Source of the DNA: Succinivibrio dextrinosolvens
GTDB taxonomy: Bacteria > Pseudomonadota > Gammaproteobacteria > Enterobacterales > Succinivibrionaceae
Direction: 5' to 3'
Assembly (NCBI RefSeq): GCF_900116345.1
Contig: NZ_FPAH01000007.1
Coordinates: 1 to 64,000 of the forward strand
DNA: 64,000 nt
Both the position numbers and the translations under genes were made by a program. The notes below the pieces were generated by a model. It was not told the DNA's origin and did no database searches. It worked only from the letters and a program-made list of their open reading frames with translations. The stretch's first letter is position 1, and the number at the start of each line of letters is the position of its first letter. Below, in pieces: positions 32,541 through 41,703 of this stretch.

Positions 32541-33920
32541 CTATCTGTTCTCCAGATATTCCTTCATTCTCTTAATCTCCAGTGCGCTCTGGGAAGGAGC
32601 TACACCGCCGATGATATCTCTCTTGGCCAGGATATTCTCAAGCTGCAGGCATGGGTATACATCATCAGAGATTACCTCTGAGTATTCCTTGAACTCGGCA
32701 ACACTTAAATCCTCCAGGGCCTTGTCCTTGGAAATAGCATACAGCACGATTCTGCCGACAATTGAGTGAGCCTCACGGAAAGGAACATTCTTTGATACCA
32801 GGTAGTCAGCAAGCTCGGTTGCATTTGAGTAGCCGCCCTTGGCTGCATCAACAGCATTCTGCTGGTTAAGCTTGATGCCTTCAAATACCAGCGCTGCCAT
32901 ATCCAGACTGTCAATCCAGGTATCAATAGCATCAAACAGACGCTCCTTGTCCTCCTGAAGATCCTTGTCATAAGCTAAAGGTAGTGCCTTGGTGGTTACC
33001 AGCATACCGGTCAGAGCACCAACTACTCGTCCGCACTTACCGCGGATAAGCTCAAGAGCATCAGGATTCTTCTTCTGAGGCATTAGAGAAGAGCCGGAGG
33101 TTACCTTGTCAGATAACTCAACAAACTTGGCCTCACCTGAATTGTAGATAATCAGATCCTCTGCAAGTCTTGATAAATGAACCATAGAAATACTTGCACA
33201 GGATAGAAGCTCCATTACATGGTCTCTGTCTGAAACACCATCAAGACTGTTTCTGGTAGCACACTTAAAGCCTAAAGCCTGAGCTAAGGCATCTCTGTCA
33301 ATGTTATAGGCAGTACCTGCAAGGGCAGCTGAACCTAAAGGACAGGTTGATAAAAGCTCTTTGGCATTTAAAAGTCTTAAGTAATCTCTTTCAAACATCT
33401 GGATGTAAGCTAAAATCCAGTGAGTGAAGGTAACAGGCTGAGCTCTCTGCAGATGTGTATAGCCAGGGAAGATACTGCCCTGATTCTCATCTGCAACCTT
33501 TAACAGCTGTTTCTGCAGCTTATCAATTGATGATAAGACATGATCGCAGGCTTTCATGCACCATAGCTTTAAATCTACTGCAACCTGATCATTACGGCTT
33601 CTGCCTGTATGAAGTTTCTTGCCTAGGTTACCAACCTTTTCAATCAGACGACGCTCAACATAGGAATGAATATCCTCGTCATCACACTTGGCAATCTCAT
33701 CAAGATTCTCGCTAACCTCAGCATACAGTTCCTCCAAAGCCTTTTTAAGATCTTTGTTTTCCTGCTCGGTTAGAACACCTGCGCTGTAAATTGCATCAGC
33801 CCAGGCAATTGAGCCCTCAATATCCTCAAGAGCCAGTCTGTAGTCAAATTTCAGAGAATCGTTGTAATCCTTGAATCTCTGATCAGGACCCTGGGTAAAT
33901 CTTCCGCCCCATAAAGCCAT
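32541..33920 (-). CDS. argH: Argininosuccinate lyase
   Basis: 459 residues from MALWGGRF, chosen because a GAGG lies just upstream of the ATG at 33920 and this is the standard ArgH N-terminus; a longer frame is unlikely. The superfamily signature [12 protein letters not shown] and the residues [10 protein letters not shown] and [12 protein letters not shown] are all present. It splits argininosuccinate into arginine and fumarate in the cytoplasm. It is the last gene of argF-argG-argH, 90 bases after argG. In a succinate-forming anaerobe the fumarate by-product can re-enter fumarate reduction, though that is only inference. Confidence 0.97.
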   Translation of the reverse strand: MALWGGRFTQGPDQRFKDYNDSLKFDYRLALEDIEGSIAWADAIYSAGVLTEQENKDLKKALEELYAEVSENLDEIAKCDDEDIHSYVERRLIEKVGNLGKKLHTGRSRNDQVAVDLKLWCMKACDHVLSSIDKLQKQLLKVADENQGSIFPGYTHLQRAQPVTFTHWILAYIQMFERDYLRLLNAKELLSTCPLGSAALAGTAYNIDRDALAQALGFKCATRNSLDGVSDRDHVMELLSCASISMVHLSRLAEDLIIYNSGEAKFVELSDKVTSGSSLMPQKKNPDALELIRGKCGRVVGALTGMLVTTKALPLAYDKDLQEDKERLFDAIDTWIDSLDMAALVFEGIKLNQQNAVDAAKGGYSNATELADYLVSKNVPFREAHSIVGRIVLYAISKDKALEDLSVAEFKEYSEVISDDVYPCLQLENILAKRDIIGGVAPSQSALEIKRMKEYLENR

Positions 33921-34010
33921 ATATACCTCGACCTTATTAATTACGTTAAAACTATACAAAATACGGCTCAGAGATCACTCCCTGAACCGCATTCTATCTA
34001 ATCAGAAAGA

Positions 34011-35240
34011 TTATTTCTTTCTAGCAGCTGCGTTAATAGCGCGAATTCTGCTTGGTAAAGTATATAGACGGATGAAGCCGTCACCGTCAGCCTGGCTGTA
34101 AACCTGATCAGCACCGAAGGTTACGAAGTCAAAGTTGAACAGGCTGTTTGGAGAATCCTTCTGGATAATATCAATGTTACCCTTGTAAAGCTTCAGAACA
34201 ACCTTACCGTTAACTTCTTTAGCACACTCATCAGCAGCAGCCTGAAGAATGTCTCTTAGACGGGTGAACCATCTGCCGTCATAAACAAGCTGAGCAAACT
34301 CAACAGCTAAATGCTCGCGGAAAACTCTGGTTGACTTGTCTAAAACCAGCTGCTCGATAGCTCTTAAAGCCTTGTAGATGATGGTGCCGCCTGGGGTTTC
34401 ATAGCAGCCACGTGACTTCATACCAACAAGTCTGTTCTCGGTTAAATCGATACGACCAACACCGTTTCTAGCACCTCTCTCGTTCAGCTCAGAGATAACC
34501 TCAAATGGAGTCATGGTCTTACCATTAATCTGAGTAACAATACCGTTCTCAATGGTCAGCTCGAAGGTTTCTGGAGTATCAGGAGCCTTCTCTGGAGAGG
34601 TAGTCCATACCCATACATTCTCGGTTGGAGCATTCCAGGTATTCTCCAGCTCGCCGCCTTCTGTTGAGATGTGCAGACAGTTAGCATCACGGCTGTAAAT
34701 CTTCTTTAGAGTGGTCTTGCAAGGAATGTTGCGCTCATTCAGGTAAGCAAGCAGCTCTTCACGTGACTGAAGATCCCAGATTCTCCATGGAGCGATAACA
34801 TCAAGCTGTGGAGCTAAGGCAGCAACTGCAGCCTCGAAACGAACCTGATCGTTACCCTTACCGGTAGCACCATGAGCAACAGCGTCAGCTCCTTCCTCAA
34901 GAGCACATTCAACCATAGCCTTGGCAATGATAGGACGGGCAATAGCGGTACCTAAAAGATACTCACCCTCATATAGAGCACCGGTCTTCATCATCTCGAA
35001 GACATAGTCTTTAACGAATTCTTCTCTTAAATCCTTGATAATGCACTTGGTAGCGCCAGACTGCTTAGCCTTCTGCTCGATACCTTCAAGGTCTTCACGT
35101 TCCTGACCGATATCAGCAACGAAACATACAACCTCACAGCCGTAGTTCTCCTTTAACCAAGGTACGATGGTTGAAGTATCAAGACCGCCAGAATATGCAA
35201 GAATAACTTTTTTATACTGTTTGTTTTCATGTTTTAACAT
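34011..35240 (-). CDS. argG: Argininosuccinate synthase
   Basis: 409 residues from the ATG at 35240 (GAGG eight bases upstream); an in-frame TTG two codons earlier is less likely. The ATP P-loop is AYSGGLDTS (about residues 13-21); [15 protein letters not shown]-like [15 protein letters not shown] and the citrulline/aspartate residues follow. It joins citrulline and aspartate with ATP, giving AMP and pyrophosphate. Sandwiched between argF and argH in one operon. Length and motif set fit the type-I bacterial ArgG. Confidence 0.97.
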   Translation of the reverse strand: MLKHENKQYKKVILAYSGGLDTSTIVPWLKENYGCEVVCFVADIGQEREDLEGIEQKAKQSGATKCIIKDLREEFVKDYVFEMMKTGALYEGEYLLGTAIARPIIAKAMVECALEEGADAVAHGATGKGNDQVRFEAAVAALAPQLDVIAPWRIWDLQSREELLAYLNERNIPCKTTLKKIYSRDANCLHISTEGGELENTWNAPTENVWVWTTSPEKAPDTPETFELTIENGIVTQINGKTMTPFEVISELNERGARNGVGRIDLTENRLVGMKSRGCYETPGGTIIYKALRAIEQLVLDKSTRVFREHLAVEFAQLVYDGRWFTRLRDILQAAADECAKEVNGKVVLKLYKGNIDIIQKDSPNSLFNFDFVTFGADQVYSQADGDGFIRLYTLPSRIRAINAAARKK

Positions 35241-35255
35241 TTTCAAATCCTCAAT

Positions 35256-36164
35256 TTAAGCGTTAACTAGTTTAGAAAGTACAGACATATGAATGTGCAG
35301 ACGGTTTTCAGCCTCATCAAATACCACTGATTTCTCTCCGTCCATAACTTCGTCGGTAATCTCATATCCACGATGAGCTGGCAGACAGTGCATTACAATC
35401 TGAGCACCAGACTGCTCAACCAGAGAAGAATTAACCTGATATGGCATATATTTCTTCTTTACAGTATCCAGAGGAGTGTTATCACCCATGGATACCCAGG
35501 TATCTGTGTAGACAACGTCGAAGTTACGCAGCTTGCTGATATCATTCTCCACAGCAAGTTTGCATCCATTCTTTGCTGCAATTTCCTGAGCCTTAATAAA
35601 TACAGCTGCATCAGGGCTGCAGTTCTCAGGGCAGAAGCAGGTAACGTTTGCTCCTAAAATTGAACCTGCAACCAAAAGTGAATTGGTTACATTGTTACCA
35701 TCACCCACATAAGCAACATTAACACCCTCTACCTTACCCAGATGCTCATAAACTGTCATATAGTCAGCCATAGCCTGAGCAGGATGATATAAATCTGAAA
35801 GAGCATTAATTACAGGTACAGAACCATACTTGGCAAGTTCTGTAAGAGTATTCTGGGAGAACACTCTGCCTACAAGGCAGTCTACCCAGCGGCACAGATT
35901 ACGTGAATAATCTGCAATGGTTTCTCTCTTACCCAGCTCGCCGTTCTGAAGGTCAAGATATACACCGTGACCGCCAAGTCTGTAAAAAGCAAGCTCAAAT
36001 GTTGTTCTTGTTCTTAGTGATGGCTTCTCGAACATTATTGCGCCGCTCCGACCTGCTAATACCCGGTCGTACTTCTTTGGATCCTTTTTCATATCTATAG
36101 CGGTATTAATAATGTCCCAATAATCTTCTTGGCTGAATTCAAAGCCAGTTAAAAGATGACGCAT
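35256..36164 (-). CDS. argF: Ornithine carbamoyltransferase
   Basis: 302 residues from MRHLLTGFEF; the ATG at 36164 has GGGAG seven bases upstream, whereas an 18-residue longer frame lacks a site. The carbamoyl-phosphate motif SLRTR (FEKPSLRTRTTFE), HPAQAMAD, the DTWVSMGD loop for ornithine and HCLPAHRG with the catalytic Cys are present. It forms citrulline from ornithine and carbamoyl phosphate. First gene of the argF-G-H operon. A GCAGGG/CCCTGC hairpin (36185-36201) lies just upstream of the ribosome site. I searched for an ArgR box by eye and found none that was convincing. Confidence 0.95.
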   Translation of the reverse strand: MRHLLTGFEFSQEDYWDIINTAIDMKKDPKKYDRVLAGRSGAIMFEKPSLRTRTTFELAFYRLGGHGVYLDLQNGELGKRETIADYSRNLCRWVDCLVGRVFSQNTLTELAKYGSVPVINALSDLYHPAQAMADYMTVYEHLGKVEGVNVAYVGDGNNVTNSLLVAGSILGANVTCFCPENCSPDAAVFIKAQEIAAKNGCKLAVENDISKLRNFDVVYTDTWVSMGDNTPLDTVKKKYMPYQVNSSLVEQSGAQIVMHCLPAHRGYEITDEVMDGEKSVVFDEAENRLHIHMSVLSKLVNA

Positions 36165-36389
36165 CACCAAACTCCCAAAATGAAGCAGGGATACCCCCTG
36201 CAGTGATAAAAAATACAATCAGAAATTGATTGTCTAGGTACTAGAATAAGCAAAATTAGAAGGGAGATAAATGTATTATTAAATTTGCATCATATTTGTG
36301 CATACCTTATTAACTCGGTTTTTCTATGATGCAATGACGATCTGTAACGAAACGGCATATAAATGGCGATTCGCTACACTAATGAGTAG

Positions 36390-36968
36390 TTATAGATAAT
36401 TGAGTTTTCTCATGGCAAGAGTAAGGCAGGCAATAGCTCTTGATTCAGTCAGAGGAGATTCCACATCAAAAATCAGATCTTTTGCCTCGGCAGGAGACAC
36501 TTTAACAATTGAAATAGGTTCCGGCTCATCACCCTCAAGATGTTTTGGATAGAGATCGGTACACAGATAGGTGAACATTCTAAGCTGCAGCATACCTGGG
36601 GCTACGGTCATCTCCCGACGCAGAAGAGTGATATTCCTTGAACCAAAGCCTATTTCCTCTTCAAGCTCACGGTTGCAGGCAGTTGCAGCATCCTCACCGG
36701 CATCAATCTTGCCTTTTACAAAACCAAGCTCATAACGCTCAAAACCGCAGGCGTATTCTGAGGTCAGATAGAAATCCTTTCCGTCAAAAGGAACTGCAAG
36801 TATAGCTCCGTTTCCACCGCTCAATCTTTCATAGGTTCTTCTGGTATTGTTTGAAAACTCCAGATCAAGCTCATCTACAGTGAAGAATCTTGATACCTTG
36901 TTTCTACGCCTTTCAAGAATTTTAGGTACCGGTTTATCTAATGCAGAAAGATCCATAATTAACACCAT
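36390..36968 (-). CDS. nudE: NUDIX hydrolase, ADP-compound hydrolase NudE-like
   Basis: 192 residues. The Nudix box GKIDAGEDAATACNRELEEE followed by IG fits Gx5Ex7REUxEExGU exactly. The region around ERYELGFVKG and the 186-residue E. coli NudE fit it well. NudE hydrolyses ADP-ribose, AP3A and NADH to AMP plus a phosphate compound. Divergent from hslR-hslO, the same neighbourhood as in E. coli (nudE near hslR-hslO). The start is not certain: neither ATG at 36968 nor the in-frame ATG at 36956 has a clear ribosome site. Confidence 0.85.
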   Translation of the reverse strand: MVLIMDLSALDKPVPKILERRRNKVSRFFTVDELDLEFSNNTRRTYERLSGGNGAILAVPFDGKDFYLTSEYACGFERYELGFVKGKIDAGEDAATACNRELEEEIGFGSRNITLLRREMTVAPGMLQLRMFTYLCTDLYPKHLEGDEPEPISIVKVSPAEAKDLIFDVESPLTESRAIACLTLAMRKLNYL

Positions 36969-37082
36969 TTTTTATAAAATCATTGGTATACTTTAGCACT
37001 GAAAAAAGCTTTTTTCCCAAATTAATATGCTAGAAATTGTCCTTTGCCTTAAGATTGGACAAAGTACATATTGGCTCAATTT

Positions 37083-37481
37083 ATGACACAGAATAAAGAA
37101 GATACAGAAGTCAGACTGGATAAATGGCTGTGGGCAGCAAGATTCTATAAAACGCGCTCACTTGCCAGAAGCATGATTGAAGGCGGCAAGGTTGACTACA
37201 ACGGAGTCAAGGCTAAACCTTCAAGAACCGTTGAAATCGGAGCCTTGGTCAAAGTACTTCAGGGAAATATCCGCAGAGAGGTTGAAGTCGTGAAGATTTC
37301 CGATCAGAGAGGCCCTGCAGTAGTAGCTCAGACACTATATAAGGAAACGGAAAAAAGCATCGAACAGAGAGAAAAGCAGATTGAGCAGATTAAACTCAAT
37401 TCTCTGCTGGCACCTCATCCGGATGAGAAGCCAAACAAAAAAGACAGAAGAGCTCTCATCAGTATGAAATATGGAAACTAG
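37083..37481 (+). CDS. hslR: Heat shock protein 15 (S4-domain RNA-binding protein HslR)
   Basis: 132 residues from the ATG at 37083; an in-frame TTG four codons earlier is a less likely start. The S4 domain fills residues 8-70 (VRLDKWLWAARFYKTRSLAR and IEGGKVDYNG), followed by a basic tail. Hsp15 rescues stalled 50S subunits that carry peptidyl-tRNA. Its end overlaps the beginning of the hslO frame, as in the E. coli hslRO operon. The ribosome site is weak, so expression may depend on upstream reading. Confidence 0.92.
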   Translation: MTQNKEDTEVRLDKWLWAARFYKTRSLARSMIEGGKVDYNGVKAKPSRTVEIGALVKVLQGNIRREVEVVKISDQRGPAVVAQTLYKETEKSIEQREKQIEQIKLNSLLAPHPDEKPNKKDRRALISMKYGN

Positions 37482-37485
37482 ATAC

Positions 37486-38358
37486 ATGCAGACATTTAAT
37501 CACAACAGTATTGAAAGATTTCTTTTTGATAATCATGGAGTTAGAGGTGAAATCACCCGTTTAAAGACTCCATTTGAAGATCTTATTCATGATGACTATC
37601 CTGACTGTCTGAAAAAGATCATGATGGAACTGGCGGTTTCCTCAGTTCTGGTTGCGTCAACCCTTAAAGACGGTTCAGAAATCATGGTGCAGATCAGAGG
37701 CGGTAAAAATGCACCTCTAAAATATGCCCTAATCAATATCAGACAGGATTTAAGCTTCTACGGTTCATGCGCACTCAAGGACAACAGCGCTGTCGAAAAC
37801 AACGCCTCTATTCACGAGCTTTGCGGTGCCGACGGTATTCTTGCCCTATCCGTATTTCCAAAGAACGGTGTTAAGTGGCAGGGTATTGTTGCCTTAAACA
37901 ACGAGTCAATCGGTGCAACCTTAGAGGACTACTTTAAAAACTCGCAGCAGCTTCCAACCAAATTCTTTATCAGCACTGATCTGAATGAAAGACAGTCTGG
38001 CGGTATCATGCTACAGATTATTCCTGAAATTGCGGGTAACCTTGATTCTCTTGAGCATTTAAGTGTACTTGCAGCAACCTTAAGTGCACAGGAACTGTTC
38101 AGCCTGCCTTTAGAAGAATCTCTAGGACGTCTGTTTGCCCATGAGGAAACCAAGATATTCGGAGAGAAAGAGGTTCTGTTCAAGTGTATCTGCTCAAAGA
38201 GCCGCTGTGAGAATGCCTTGATGCAGCTTGATCCTGCTGAGCTTAAGAACATGGCAGAAGATCCTAAAGGTACCTCTATGACCTGTCAGCACTGCGGCAA
38301 GACCTATACTTTCTCCCAGGAAGAGCTGACTTCAATGTATCGCAAGCTCTCCCAATAA
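37486..38358 (+). CDS. hslO: Redox-regulated chaperone Hsp33
   Basis: 290 residues from the ATG at 37486, which has GGAAA upstream; a start at 37471 would add five residues and overlap hslR. The C-terminal zinc-binding redox switch is CICSKSRC (CxC) followed by TCQHCGKT (CxxC). The N-terminal domain FLFDNHGVRGEI matches family N-termini. Hsp33 is inactive with zinc bound and becomes a holdase when oxidants form disulfides between these four cysteines. Co-transcribed with hslR. An inverted-repeat hairpin follows (38387-38405). Confidence 0.95.
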   Translation: MQTFNHNSIERFLFDNHGVRGEITRLKTPFEDLIHDDYPDCLKKIMMELAVSSVLVASTLKDGSEIMVQIRGGKNAPLKYALINIRQDLSFYGSCALKDNSAVENNASIHELCGADGILALSVFPKNGVKWQGIVALNNESIGATLEDYFKNSQQLPTKFFISTDLNERQSGGIMLQIIPEIAGNLDSLEHLSVLAATLSAQELFSLPLEESLGRLFAHEETKIFGEKEVLFKCICSKSRCENALMQLDPAELKNMAEDPKGTSMTCQHCGKTYTFSQEELTSMYRKLSQ

Positions 38359-38376
38359 AGCCTAACTGTGCGATTA

Positions 38377-38405
38377 ATAAAAAAATGGGGATCGCTAAGA
38401 TCCCC
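38377..38405 (-). terminator. Terminator of the minus-strand sugar operon
   Basis: GGGGATC/GATCCCC (38387-38405) with a 5-base loop. On the minus strand it is followed by a long T-run (A-run 38377-38385 on the plus strand). It also marks the end of hslO on the other strand. Confidence 0.82.
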
Positions 38406-38445
38406 TGAACATCATGCTTTTAGCATAATAAACAACGCATAATCT

Positions 38446-39942
38446 TTAAATTCCGTAATCAATAGTTGAAGCTATAGCCTTATGCCAGCCTTCAACCTTT
38501 GTCTTAATCTCCTTCTCATCAGCCAAAGGCCTGAAGAAAGATTCTTCCTGATGCTGTTCAAGAATGCTCTCAGAATAAATACCCTGAGCAATTGCAGCCA
38601 TAAAGGCAGCTCCCTTACCGGAAAGCTCCGCATCTGAAGGAACCTTTAAAGGCAGTCCTACCAGATCAGACTGGAACTGCATCAGATAGGAATTCTTTGT
38701 AGCACCGCCGTCAACACACAGCTGAGTTACCTCTACATCAGAGGACTTTCTTATCAGCGCAAGAATATCGTTTACCTGATAGGCAATAGAATCAAGTGCG
38801 GCTCTTACTATTTCCTTTTTACCGGTAAGTCTGCTTATTCCAAGAATTGAGCCACGGACATTACCGTTAAAATAAGGAGCTCCCAGACCAGATAGTGCTG
38901 GAACAAAATAGCAGCGATCATTTGGATTGGCCGCCCTGGCGAGAGCCTCAGTCTCAGCCGGATCAGCTATCAGCTGCATATCATCCTTAAGGTAGCTTAT
39001 GATACCTGCAGAATAATTTATATTGCCTTCAAGCACATAGGTGGTTCTGCCATGTCGTCTCCAGCCTACAGAATTTACGATTCCATGTTCACAGCTTGAA
39101 ACTTTGTCGCCACTGTTCATCATGATTGAGGAGCCGGTACCGTAGGTAGTCTTTACCTGACCAGGCTGACTGCAGCCATGTCCGAATAGAGCGCCCTGGG
39201 AATCACCGACTGCCGCATGAATAGGGATCTGATGTTTTAAAAGACCGTTAAAGTCAGTAAATCCGAATTCTGAATCTGAATCCTTAATCTCTGGCAGAGC
39301 AGTCAGAGGAACCTTGAATAAGGAACATAACTCTTCTGACCAGCAGAGATTCTTAAGATCCATAAGCTGGGTTCTTGAAGCATTTGAAGGTTCTGTTGCA
39401 AAGCTCTGTCCATGAGTAAGATAGGAAATCAGAAATGCATCCATGTTGCCGATACATAAATCATTCTTCTGTGCACACTCTCTAACCTCAGGAACATTAT
39501 CCACTAGCCAGGTTATCTTGGCGGCAGAAAAATACTCTGAAAGCTCCAGGCCGGTAATCTCACGGATCCTCTGAGCCTTAGACTTAACCTCAGGTTTGGA
39601 GACAAACTCTGCACCGCGGGCACACTGCCAGACCACCGCATTATATAAAGGTTCAAGAGTAGATCTTCTCCAGGCTGCGACAGTCTCACGCTGTACAGAC
39701 AGACCAACGGTTGCAATCTTATCTGCTCGCACAGGATCCTTATCAATAAGAGCCTTTACAACGCCGATTACATTAGCACCAATCTCATTGAGATCATGCT
39801 CCACATAACCACGCTCATCGATAATCTGTCGGTGGGGCAGAGTAGCCTTTTCAATCAGCTTTCCCTGAGCATCAAAGAGCAGGGCCTTGGTACCCTGCGT
39901 ACTCTGATCAATGCCCAGTACATAGACATCGTCACTAGCCAT
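38446..39942 (-). CDS. FGGY-family carbohydrate kinase (possible apulose kinase)
   Basis: 498 residues. The FGGY fold is clear: GIDQSTQGTKALLFD (phosphate-1 motif, about residues 10-24), TYGTGSSIMMN (about 265-275) and CVDGGATKNSYLMQFQSDL with the family signature. The overall pattern is close to glycerol/xylulose kinases. Last gene of an operon with an ABC sugar importer, isomerase and split transketolase. In the known D-apiose transketolase pathway an FGGY kinase phosphorylates apulose to apulose 4-phosphate, and this neighbour set fits. Other pentuloses are possible. Overlaps the transketolase C-subunit gene by eight bases, with GAGGAAC ribosome site inside that gene. Confidence 0.82.
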   Translation of the reverse strand: MASDDVYVLGIDQSTQGTKALLFDAQGKLIEKATLPHRQIIDERGYVEHDLNEIGANVIGVVKALIDKDPVRADKIATVGLSVQRETVAAWRRSTLEPLYNAVVWQCARGAEFVSKPEVKSKAQRIREITGLELSEYFSAAKITWLVDNVPEVRECAQKNDLCIGNMDAFLISYLTHGQSFATEPSNASRTQLMDLKNLCWSEELCSLFKVPLTALPEIKDSDSEFGFTDFNGLLKHQIPIHAAVGDSQGALFGHGCSQPGQVKTTYGTGSSIMMNSGDKVSSCEHGIVNSVGWRRHGRTTYVLEGNINYSAGIISYLKDDMQLIADPAETEALARAANPNDRCYFVPALSGLGAPYFNGNVRGSILGISRLTGKKEIVRAALDSIAYQVNDILALIRKSSDVEVTQLCVDGGATKNSYLMQFQSDLVGLPLKVPSDAELSGKGAAFMAAIAQGIYSESILEQHQEESFFRPLADEKEIKTKVEGWHKAIASTIDYGI

Positions 39943-40870
39943 TCAGAAGTTCCTCGGCCTTCTTGGCAATACCCTCGCCTGTCAGATTGTAGTAGGCGAA
40001 GACTTCCTTTGAATTACCGGTAATCACTGGCTCATCTGGCAGAGACATGGTTACACACTTCTTAGGACAGTTTTCGGATACAGTCTGAGCAACCATGGAA
40101 CCTAGACCGCCAAAAGGAGAATGCTCTTCAACAGAAATCACGACCTTGGCATTTTTGGCAGCCTCAATAACTGCAGCCTTGTCAAAAGGCTTTACACAGT
40201 ACATATCAAGTACAGTTGCACTGATGCCTTTCTTCTTTAGAATCTCTGCTGCCTGCTTGGCATATAGAACCATTTCACCGCAGGCAACAATGGCAACATC
40301 CTCACCCTTGCATACCCAGGTAGCCTTGTCCATTTCAAAAGGAACATTATCCTCGCTGTATACAGGATCAACTGCGTTTCTGCCCACACGGATATAGGCA
40401 GGCTCATTATCCTTAACCAGAACTTCCATAAGCTTTCTGGTCTGATTGCAGTCAGATGGCAGATATACTCTCATGCCAGGAATTGAAGACATACAGGCAA
40501 TATCCTGTGCTGAATGATGGGACATTCCCAGAGCACCGTAGCTGACTCCTCCGGAAATACCAACAAGCTTTACATTGGTATGTGAGTAGGCAACATCCAC
40601 CTTGCACTGTTCATAGGAACGGGCGGTGATAAAGCAGGCTGGTGACATAGGGAATGTTCTTTTACCGACCTTGGCCATACCTGCAGCAATACCTACAAGG
40701 TCCTGCTCGGCAATACCTACCTCGACAAACTGCTCTGGGAAGGCATTGGCAAATGGGGTTGCTGAAGCACTTCCTCTTGAATCAGAACACAGAACTACAA
40801 TATCCTTGTCTTTCTTTGCAGCTTCCATTAAAACTTCGCAGATCATCTGCTTATTTGCAATATTAGCCAT
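39935..40870 (-). CDS. Transketolase, C-terminal subunit
   Basis: 311 residues: a pyrimidine-binding (Pyr) domain and the C-terminal transketolase domain, with motifs GIAEQDLVGIAAGMA and GALGMSHHSAQDIA. It forms the second half of a split transketolase with the gene upstream (three-base gap, strong AGGAGG ribosome site). Both halves lie in a sugar catabolic operon and not near central-metabolism genes. In the D-apiose route a two-subunit transketolase (AptA/AptB) cleaves apulose 4-phosphate with glyceraldehyde 3-phosphate to xylulose 5-phosphate and dihydroxyacetone phosphate. That assignment is inference from context. Confidence 0.88.
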   Translation of the reverse strand: MANIANKQMICEVLMEAAKKDKDIVVLCSDSRGSASATPFANAFPEQFVEVGIAEQDLVGIAAGMAKVGKRTFPMSPACFITARSYEQCKVDVAYSHTNVKLVGISGGVSYGALGMSHHSAQDIACMSSIPGMRVYLPSDCNQTRKLMEVLVKDNEPAYIRVGRNAVDPVYSEDNVPFEMDKATWVCKGEDVAIVACGEMVLYAKQAAEILKKKGISATVLDMYCVKPFDKAAVIEAAKNAKVVISVEEHSPFGGLGSMVAQTVSENCPKKCVTMSLPDEPVITGNSKEVFAYYNLTGEGIAKKAEELLNG

Positions 40871-40873
40871 CTT

Positions 40874-41698
40874 TTAGTCCTCCTGTGCTCTAGCCTTTAA
40901 ATCACTCATGATCTGCTTGTATTCTTCTTCATTAGGAACATGGTGATGCCAGGAAGCCTTGTTTTCCATTACAGGAGAACCTTTACCCTTGATGGTATTG
41001 GCAATCAGAACAGTTGGCTTGCCCTTTACCATACGGGCTTCATCAAAGGCAGCTGCAAGCTTCTCAATATCATTACCGTCAGATACATCAATTACATGCC
41101 AGCCGAAGCTTTCCCATTTACGATGAAGATCATCTAAAGCCATAACATCTTCGGTTGAACCAGAAATCTGCAGACGGTTTCTGTCCAGCACAGCACACAG
41201 ATTATCAAGTCTGTAGTTGGCACCGGCCATTGCGCCTTCCCATACTGAGCCTTCTGCAAGCTCACCATCACCCATTACTACATAAACACGGTTATCGCTC
41301 TTATTCATTCTCTCGGCGATAGCCATGCCTACAGCAACAGGCAGGCCGTGTCCTAAGGCACCAGAGTTCATCTCAATGCCAGGAAGCTTGTTGTTTGGGT
41401 GACCGATAAACTTTGAACCAAACTGACTGAATTCCTTTAAAACAGTCTCACGTGAGAAAAATCCCTTCTCAGCTAAAACAGCATATAAAGACTCAACTGA
41501 ATGACCTTTACTCATAATGAAATGGTCATGGTTTTTGGTGCTGAAATTTTCTTTGGTAATGTTCATCTCTTTAAAGTAAAGAGTAACCAGAACATCCATG
41601 ACTGACATATCGCCACCGATATGTCCGCCCTTACCGTTGACAATCATGTCAACCACATCCTGGCGCAGTCTGTAGGCCAGTTTTTTAAGCTCTTTCAT
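40874..41698 (-). CDS. Transketolase, N-terminal (TPP-binding) subunit
   Basis: 274 residues. The TPP motif is GDGELAEGSVWEGAM (about residues 143-157) with DRNRLQISG thereafter; GHIGGDMSVMDVLVTLYF and KGHSVESLYAVLA supply further conserved features. It is the N-terminal half of a split transketolase and works with the next gene. Ribosome site GGAGA. Operon position between the isomerase and the C-subunit indicates use in one sugar pathway rather than the pentose phosphate pathway in general. Confidence 0.9.
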   Translation of the reverse strand: MKELKKLAYRLRQDVVDMIVNGKGGHIGGDMSVMDVLVTLYFKEMNITKENFSTKNHDHFIMSKGHSVESLYAVLAEKGFFSRETVLKEFSQFGSKFIGHPNNKLPGIEMNSGALGHGLPVAVGMAIAERMNKSDNRVYVVMGDGELAEGSVWEGAMAGANYRLDNLCAVLDRNRLQISGSTEDVMALDDLHRKWESFGWHVIDVSDGNDIEKLAAAFDEARMVKGKPTVLIANTIKGKGSPVMENKASWHHHVPNEEEYKQIMSDLKARAQED

Positions 41699-41703
41699 CT
41701 AAT

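Noticed and set aside
36285-36332. Short ORF (MHKYDANLII...) upstream of argF as an arginine leader peptide
   Set aside because: It contains no arginine codons, and the AAGG is too close to the ATG.
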